From Alphaproteobacteria bacterium (GTDB lineage Bacteria > Pseudomonadota > Alphaproteobacteria > UBA828), in contig JAJDVB010000173.1 of NCBI GenBank assembly GCA_022826345.1, positions 1 through 9,925 on the forward strand: a DNA stretch of 9,925 nt. Reading direction: 5' to 3'. Positions 6,023 to 9,925 of the stretch are shown here, piece after piece. Position 1 is the stretch's first letter; every line of letters begins with the position of its first letter. The notes below the pieces were generated by a model. It did not search any database. It saw only the letters and a program-made list of their open reading frames with translations, and was not told the DNA's origin. A program made the translations under genes and the position numbers.

Positions 6023-6118
6023 GCGCCCGCATTCGCGGGAACGCGCGGCTTCTCAAGCCAGCGGTGAGGCCGTAATGTCGCCACGGACGCGCTTTGTGGC
6101 GCACGCGGCCCAGCGCGA

Positions 6119-6124
6119 GGAGGG
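6119..6124 (+). promoter_or_regulatory. Ribosome binding site of the hydantoinase B gene
   Basis: GGAGGG ends six bases before the ATG at 6131 and decides this start over the nearby ATGs at codons 3 and 6. No convincing promoter was found in the 120-base divergent gap with the SNase-like gene. Confidence 0.65.
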
Positions 6125-6130
6125 CGCAGC

Positions 6131-7828
6131 ATGGATATGGTGACGATGAACATCATCGATTCCTCGATGGTGTCGATCTGCCGGGAAATGGGAATCACCC
6201 TGATGAAGACGTCCTACTCGACGATCTTCAACGAGGGCCTCGATTTCACCTGCGCCATCGCCGACACCGACGGCGAGATGGTCTCGGTCGCCGAGTTCTG
6301 TCCCGCCCAGATCGGCGGGATGCCGCTGCTGATCAAGACCTGCGCCGAGGAAATCCCAATCGACCAGATCGAGGAAGGCGACGTCATCGTCCATAACGAT
6401 CCCTATCGGGGCGGCCTGCACGTGCCCGAGCACACGCTGTTCAAGCCGGTCTTCGCCGACGGCAAGCTGCTGGCGTTCGTGGTCGCCATCGGCCACATCG
6501 CCGAAGTCGGCGGCATGGTGCCGGGCGGCTTCGCCGGCGAGGCAACGGAGATCTTCCACGAAGGCGTGCGGGTGCCGCCGGTGAAGATCATGAAGCGAGG
6601 CAAGGACGTTGATGCGGTGTGGAAGCTGATGCTCGCGAACGTCCGCACGCCCCGCTACAACTACGGCGACCTGCGCGCCATGATCGGTGCGCTGGACCTC
6701 GGCGAAGCGCGCCTCAAGGAGATGGTGGCGAAGTACGGCCGAGATCTCTGGAACGAGACCTGCCGCGACTTGATGGACTATTCGGAGCGCCGCATGCGCG
6801 CCGAGATCGCGCAGTTCCCCGACGGCCGCTACCACTTCGAGGACACCGTCGAGAACGACGGGATCGAGGACAAGCCCTACCAGCTCAAGGTCGATGTCTT
6901 CGTGCAGGGCGACGAGCTGGTCGCCGACTTCTCGGGCACCGATGCCCAGGCCAAGGGGCCGATCAACGCCACCCTCGGCGTCACCTGGTCAGCGACCTAC
7001 AACGCGCTCTTCCACATGACCGACCCGTCGATCCCCAAGAACTCGGGGTGCTTCCGGCCGATCAAGATCGTGGCCCGGCCCGGCACCGTCGCCAATGTCG
7101 ACTACCCGGCGCCCGAGGTGGCAGGCAACACGGAGACACACCCGAGGCTCGCCCTCATCGTGATCGGCGCCTTGGCGCAGGGCGTGCCCGAGCGGGCGAT
7201 GGCGGCGGAGAGCGGCACCGGCGGCAATTTCGTGTTCGGCGGCCATCATCCGGACTACGACGAATATTTCGCTTGCTACGACCTGATCTCCGGCGGCTGG
7301 GGCGGGCGCGACTATGCCGACGGCAACGACTGCGTGATCGCGATCAACGGCAACTGCCGCTTCAACCCGGTCGAGGTGTTCGAGACCCGCTTTCCCTTCC
7401 ATGTCGAGGACTTCGCGATGACGCCGGATTCCGGTGGACCCGGCCGGCATCGCGGGGGCCTGGGCTATCGCAAGACGCTCCGCACCCTCTCGGCCGAGAT
7501 CACCGCGAGCCAGTGTACCGACCGTCACCGGATCAAGACCTGGGGCCTCTTCGGCGGGAAGGAGGGCGCGGTGGGTGCGACCCTGGTCCGGCCCGAGGGT
7601 GCGGACGACTGGCGCCCGGTAACCGAGACCCACGGCAAGGCGTCGTCTTCCAAGTACGCCAACATCCGCCTGCGTCCGGGCGATCGCGTGCGCCTCATCG
7701 TCCCCGGCGGCGGCGGTTACGGCGAGCCCAAGGAGCGCGCGCCCGAGGCGGTGGAAGAGGACCTGGCCGAGGGTTACGTCACGCCGGAGGCCGCGCGCCG
7801 CGACTACGGCTACGTCGCCGACGCCTAG
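6131..7828 (+). CDS. Hydantoinase B/oxoprolinase family subunit (HyuB-like), without adjacent HyuA
   Basis: A 565-residue cytoplasmic protein of the HyuB family (N-methylhydantoinase, 5-oxoprolinase and acetone/acetophenone carboxylase subunits). Family hallmarks are NEGLDFTCAIADTDGEM (34-50), HNDPYRGGLHVPEH (88-101, metal-site segment), GHIAEVGG (121-128), ADFSGTDAQAKGPIN (265-279), NSGCFRPI (304-311), EVAGNTETHPR (329-339), DSGGPGRHRGGLGYR (433-447) and PGGGGYGEP (525-533). Length is normal and no damage is seen. These proteins usually work with an ATP-binding HyuA subunit encoded next door, to open a cyclic amide or carboxylate a ketone. Here the upstream gene is divergent and the downstream gene converges, so HyuA must be encoded elsewhere or not be required. 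The substrate cannot be assigned. The start is supported by GGAGGG six bases upstream. Confidence 0.93.
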   Translation: MDMVTMNIIDSSMVSICREMGITLMKTSYSTIFNEGLDFTCAIADTDGEMVSVAEFCPAQIGGMPLLIKTCAEEIPIDQIEEGDVIVHNDPYRGGLHVPEHTLFKPVFADGKLLAFVVAIGHIAEVGGMVPGGFAGEATEIFHEGVRVPPVKIMKRGKDVDAVWKLMLANVRTPRYNYGDLRAMIGALDLGEARLKEMVAKYGRDLWNETCRDLMDYSERRMRAEIAQFPDGRYHFEDTVENDGIEDKPYQLKVDVFVQGDELVADFSGTDAQAKGPINATLGVTWSATYNALFHMTDPSIPKNSGCFRPIKIVARPGTVANVDYPAPEVAGNTETHPRLALIVIGALAQGVPERAMAAESGTGGNFVFGGHHPDYDEYFACYDLISGGWGGRDYADGNDCVIAINGNCRFNPVEVFETRFPFHVEDFAMTPDSGGPGRHRGGLGYRKTLRTLSAEITASQCTDRHRIKTWGLFGGKEGAVGATLVRPEGADDWRPVTETHGKASSSKYANIRLRPGDRVRLIVPGGGGYGEPKERAPEAVEEDLAEGYVTPEAARRDYGYVADA

Positions 7829-7829
7829 G

Positions 7830-7848
7830 GCGGCTGCGGGAAGGCCGC
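7830..7848. terminator. Small GC-rich hairpin between convergent genes
   Basis: GCGGCT (7830-7835) pairs with GGCCGC (7843-7848), five GC pairs and one wobble, around a 7-base loop. It sits in the 24-base gap between the stop codons of hyuB and the alpha/beta hydrolase. There is no T-run on the plus strand, so termination is only suggested by position. Confidence 0.3.
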
Positions 7849-7852
7849 GCCC

Positions 7853-8833
7853 TTACTGCGCCGTCAGGACTTCGCTCAAGAATCCCAGAATTTGCTCGTC
7901 GATTTCGCCGAGGAAGCCGCGCCGGTCGAAACCCGCCGGGTCGCGCCCTGCAGCGCCCACCTCATCGGCCAGCGCGGGCGGGAATGGTGAGATGAAGGCG
8001 AAGTGGTGGGCTTCCGGGTGGACCACCAGATGCGCGTTGTCTCCCATCAAGCGCACAATGTTTTCCGCGTGCCAAGGCTCACGCAGGACCCGATCGGCTT
8101 CCAGTCGATGGATCTGCGTCGGCACCGTAACGCCGGAAAACGCCCCGTCGCCGAAGAGAGCGCCAACCGGCGCGACGGCCACCACCGCACCGATTCGCGG
8201 GTCCGAGAGGTCCGGCATCGGTAGGTTGTCATGCCCTCCGGGCCGGCCATAGCCGCAGAACTCCGGGTCCTCGTCGTGGCGAAGGGTGCAGTGGCGCGCG
8301 AGCACGCCCATGTCCGCCCGGCCGCCGATCAGGGCGAGCACGCTATAGCCGCCGGCCGAGTGCCCTACGGCGCCGATGCGCGCGAGGTCGATGCGGGGTC
8401 CGAACGCGGCGTCGCCGAGGAGCCGATCCAGCACCGCGCTCAACTGGCGCGGTCGCCGGCGCCAGTTCTCCGACGTACCGCTGTATCTCTCGTCTCGCCA
8501 ACTGTCGCCGGCGTGTTCCGGTGCCGCCACGATGTAGCCGGACTCGGCCAGTCGGATCGCCGTGTCGCGGTGATTGAGGCGGCCGCCGCCGGTCCCGTGC
8601 GATAGCAGGATGAGGCCGTATCGCCCTTCGCCGATGGGCGCTCCCCTGGTTGCGGACATGGTGAACGGGCCGACGGTCGTTCGCCCAGTTGTCACCTTGG
8701 TCGGATACCAGAGCGCAGCAACCAGTCGCTCTCCGTCCATCGCGACATCGATGCCGCGGAAGCCCACCCCCTGGGCCTGTACGCTGGCAATGGCGAACAC
8801 GACCATCAGGGCGGTCATGAAGAGAAATCTCAT
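7853..8833 (-). CDS. Secreted alpha/beta hydrolase (dienelactone-hydrolase/PAF-acetylhydrolase-like, COG4188 type)
   Basis: A 326-residue serine hydrolase. The first 20 residues form a clear signal peptide with cleavage likely after SVQA, so it should act in the periplasm or outside. The oxyanion-hole motif SHGTGG is at 78-83 and the nucleophile elbow GHSAGG at 157-162 with Ser159. The histidine is probably H276 or H277 in PEAHHFAF. The acid is not certain; an Asp or Glu near 245-247 is a candidate. Two cysteines, C182 and C193, could form a disulfide in the periplasm. Relatives are annotated as predicted dienelactone hydrolases or platelet-activating-factor acetylhydrolase-like esterases; the real ester substrate is unknown. 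The gene stands alone, convergent with hyuB and divergent (132 bases) from the ETF-QO gene. The second in-frame ATG (codon 6) would shorten the signal peptide. Confidence 0.9.
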   Translation of the reverse strand: MRFLFMTALMVVFAIASVQAQGVGFRGIDVAMDGERLVAALWYPTKVTTGRTTVGPFTMSATRGAPIGEGRYGLILLSHGTGGGRLNHRDTAIRLAESGYIVAAPEHAGDSWRDERYSGTSENWRRRPRQLSAVLDRLLGDAAFGPRIDLARIGAVGHSAGGYSVLALIGGRADMGVLARHCTLRHDEDPEFCGYGRPGGHDNLPMPDLSDPRIGAVVAVAPVGALFGDGAFSGVTVPTQIHRLEADRVLREPWHAENIVRLMGDNAHLVVHPEAHHFAFISPFPPALADEVGAAGRDPAGFDRRGFLGEIDEQILGFLSEVLTAQ

Positions 8834-8965
8834 GAGTCGTATCCTGTCCTAACGACCTGCCCCCGGAAAGCGACTCACCCCGGAGATGCTGTGCTCGCTC
8901 GGTAGTCGGCGCCGTAGCGGGCGCGCTTGCGTGCCGGGTATTTTCCGCGACAATCGGGAGCGCGC
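8834..8965. promoter_or_regulatory. Divergent intergenic region between the hydrolase and ETF-QO genes
   Basis: This 132-base gap must carry the promoters of both neighbours. On the plus strand TTGCGT (8927-8932) with GACAAT (8949-8954), 16 bases apart, is the best but weak candidate for ETF-QO. It repeats the CTTGCGT seen before the nucleotidyltransferase gene. Its predicted start would fall on the GGGAG ribosome site, which counts against it. I see no convincing minus-strand promoter, RNA gene or repeat. Confidence 0.25.
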
Positions 8966-9925
8966 ATGAGCCGGGAATCGATGGAGTTCGATGTGGTGAT
9001 CGTGGGCGCGGGCCCCGCCGGGCTCGCCGCCGCGATACGCCTGCGTCAGCTCGCCGAGGAGACCGGCCGCGAGATCACCGTGACCGTGCTCGAGAAGGGC
9101 TCCGAGGTGGGCGCGCACATCCTCTCCGGCGCCGTCTTCGAGCCGCGCGCGCTCGATGAGCTGATTCCGGATTGGAAGGAAAAGGGCGCGCCGCTCAACA
9201 CGCCGGCGCGCGCCGACGAGTTCCGCTATCTCACCAGGAAGGGCGGCATCAGGATGCCGGGTGCGCTGCTGCCCCCGCAGATGCGCAACCACGGCAACTA
9301 CATCATCAGTCTCGGCAATCTCTGCCGCTGGCTCGGCCAGCAGGCGGAAGAGCTCGGCGTCGAGGTTTACCCCGGCTTCGCCGCCGCCGAGGTGCTCTAC
9401 CACGAAGACGGCCGGGTGAAAGGCGCCGCCACCGGCGACATGGGCATCGCCAAGGACGGCAGCCAGAAGGCGAGCTACGAGCCTGGCGTCGAGCTGCACG
9501 CGAAGTACACGCTGTTCGCCGAAGGGGCTCGCGGCTCGCTGACCAAGCAGCTGGCCGAGCGGTTCGATCTGCACAAGCGCTCGGACCCGCAGACCTACGG
9601 CATCGGCCTTAAGGAGGTCTGGGAGATCGAGCCCGGCAAGCACCGGCCGGGGCTGATCCAGCACAGTTTCGGCTGGCCGCTGGACAGCCGCACCTACGGC
9701 GGCTCCTTCCTCTATCACTTCGATGAGAACCTGGTTTCGATCGGCTTCGTCGTGGCGCTCGACTACGAGAACCCGCACCTCTCGCCCTTCGACGAGTTCC
9801 AGCGCTTCAAGACCCATCCCCTGATCCGACCCGTGCTCGAAGGAGGCCAGCGCCTAGGCTACGGCGCGCGCGCGATCAACGAGGGCGGATACCAGTCGAT
9901 ACCCGAGACCGTCTTCCCCGGCGGC
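8966..9925 (+). CDS. Electron transfer flavoprotein-ubiquinone oxidoreductase, N-terminal 320 residues
   Basis: The ATG at 8966, preceded by GGGAG (8956-8960), opens a frame that continues unbroken to the window edge: 320 codons of a protein usually about 550 residues. The FAD-binding GAGPAG is at 14-19, followed by [20 protein letters not shown] (41-60), [20 protein letters not shown] (102-121), [13 protein letters not shown] (184-196), YGIGLKEVW (211-219) and the highly conserved [15 protein letters not shown] (299-313). These identify ETF-QO, a membrane-bound FAD and 4Fe-4S protein that passes electrons from ETF (fatty-acid, amino-acid and dimethylglycine dehydrogenases) to ubiquinone. The membrane/quinone segments near the C-terminus and the four-cysteine cluster domain are outside the window. 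It has its own leader region, divergent from the hydrolase gene. Confidence 0.95.
   Translation, partial: MSRESMEFDVVIVGAGPAGLAAAIRLRQLAEETGREITVTVLEKGSEVGAHILSGAVFEPRALDELIPDWKEKGAPLNTPARADEFRYLTRKGGIRMPGALLPPQMRNHGNYIISLGNLCRWLGQQAEELGVEVYPGFAAAEVLYHEDGRVKGAATGDMGIAKDGSQKASYEPGVELHAKYTLFAEGARGSLTKQLAERFDLHKRSDPQTYGIGLKEVWEIEPGKHRPGLIQHSFGWPLDSRTYGGSFLYHFDENLVSIGFVVALDYENPHLSPFDEFQRFKTHPLIRPVLEGGQRLGYGARAINEGGYQSIPETVFPGG

Noticed and set aside
6619..7995. 458-residue arginine-rich frame on the plus strand
   Set aside because: Shifted-frame shadow of hyuB that runs past its stop; no family motifs.
8849..9817. 322-residue open frame on the minus strand
   Set aside because: Exactly antisense to ETF-QO, whose plus-strand frame carries unmistakable conserved motifs.

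Overview
The window is ordinary bacterial chromosome. It is very GC-rich and densely packed, with short intergenic gaps and several ATGA (4-base) gene overlaps. The gene set (HpnA-type hopanoid epimerase, ETF-ubiquinone oxidoreductase, an alphaproteobacteria-type secreted M48 protease with a degenerate SNase-like partner, and a HyuB-type hydantoinase/oxoprolinase) fits an alphaproteobacterium of the Rhodospirillales or a related order. That placement is an inference from gene content and composition, since there is no rRNA or other marker. I see no tRNA, rRNA, CRISPR array, insertion sequence or prophage.

Layout. Positions 1-1458 (minus strand): a CDP-alcohol phosphatidyltransferase gene overlaps a downstream hpnA-like epimerase gene, which runs off the left edge. 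Positions 1510-2507 (plus): divergent from that pair by 51 bases lies a sugar/choline-phosphate type nucleotidyltransferase, then a lone Phd/YefM-type antitoxin. Positions 2508-2600: a long inverted repeat sits where the toxin gene would normally begin, entwined with a candidate promoter. Positions 2601-3704 (plus): a luciferase-like flavin monooxygenase. Positions 3729-6010 (minus): a two-gene operon of a secreted SNase-fold protein with a damaged active site and an M48 metalloprotease lipoprotein with a LysM-like tail. Positions 6131-7828 (plus): hydantoinase B/oxoprolinase subunit without its usual HyuA partner. Positions 7853-8833 (minus): a secreted alpha/beta hydrolase. Positions 8966-9925 (plus): the first 320 codons of ETF-ubiquinone oxidoreductase, cut by the window edge.

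How they may work together. The left block (CTP-type nucleotidyltransferase, CDP-alcohol transferase, HpnA) has the parts for making and attaching a polar lipid headgroup next to a hopanoid gene. The SNase-like/M48 pair looks like an envelope quality-control or envelope-remodelling unit. The flavin monooxygenase, HyuB, secreted hydrolase and ETF-QO are separate catabolic or respiratory genes with no obvious shared pathway. No spectacular new system is evident. The points best worth following are the orphan antitoxin with its inverted repeat, the bidirectional promoter with a probable leaderless transcript in the lipid locus, and the SNase-like protein lacking catalytic residues. There is no gene-free stretch longer than about 135 bases.
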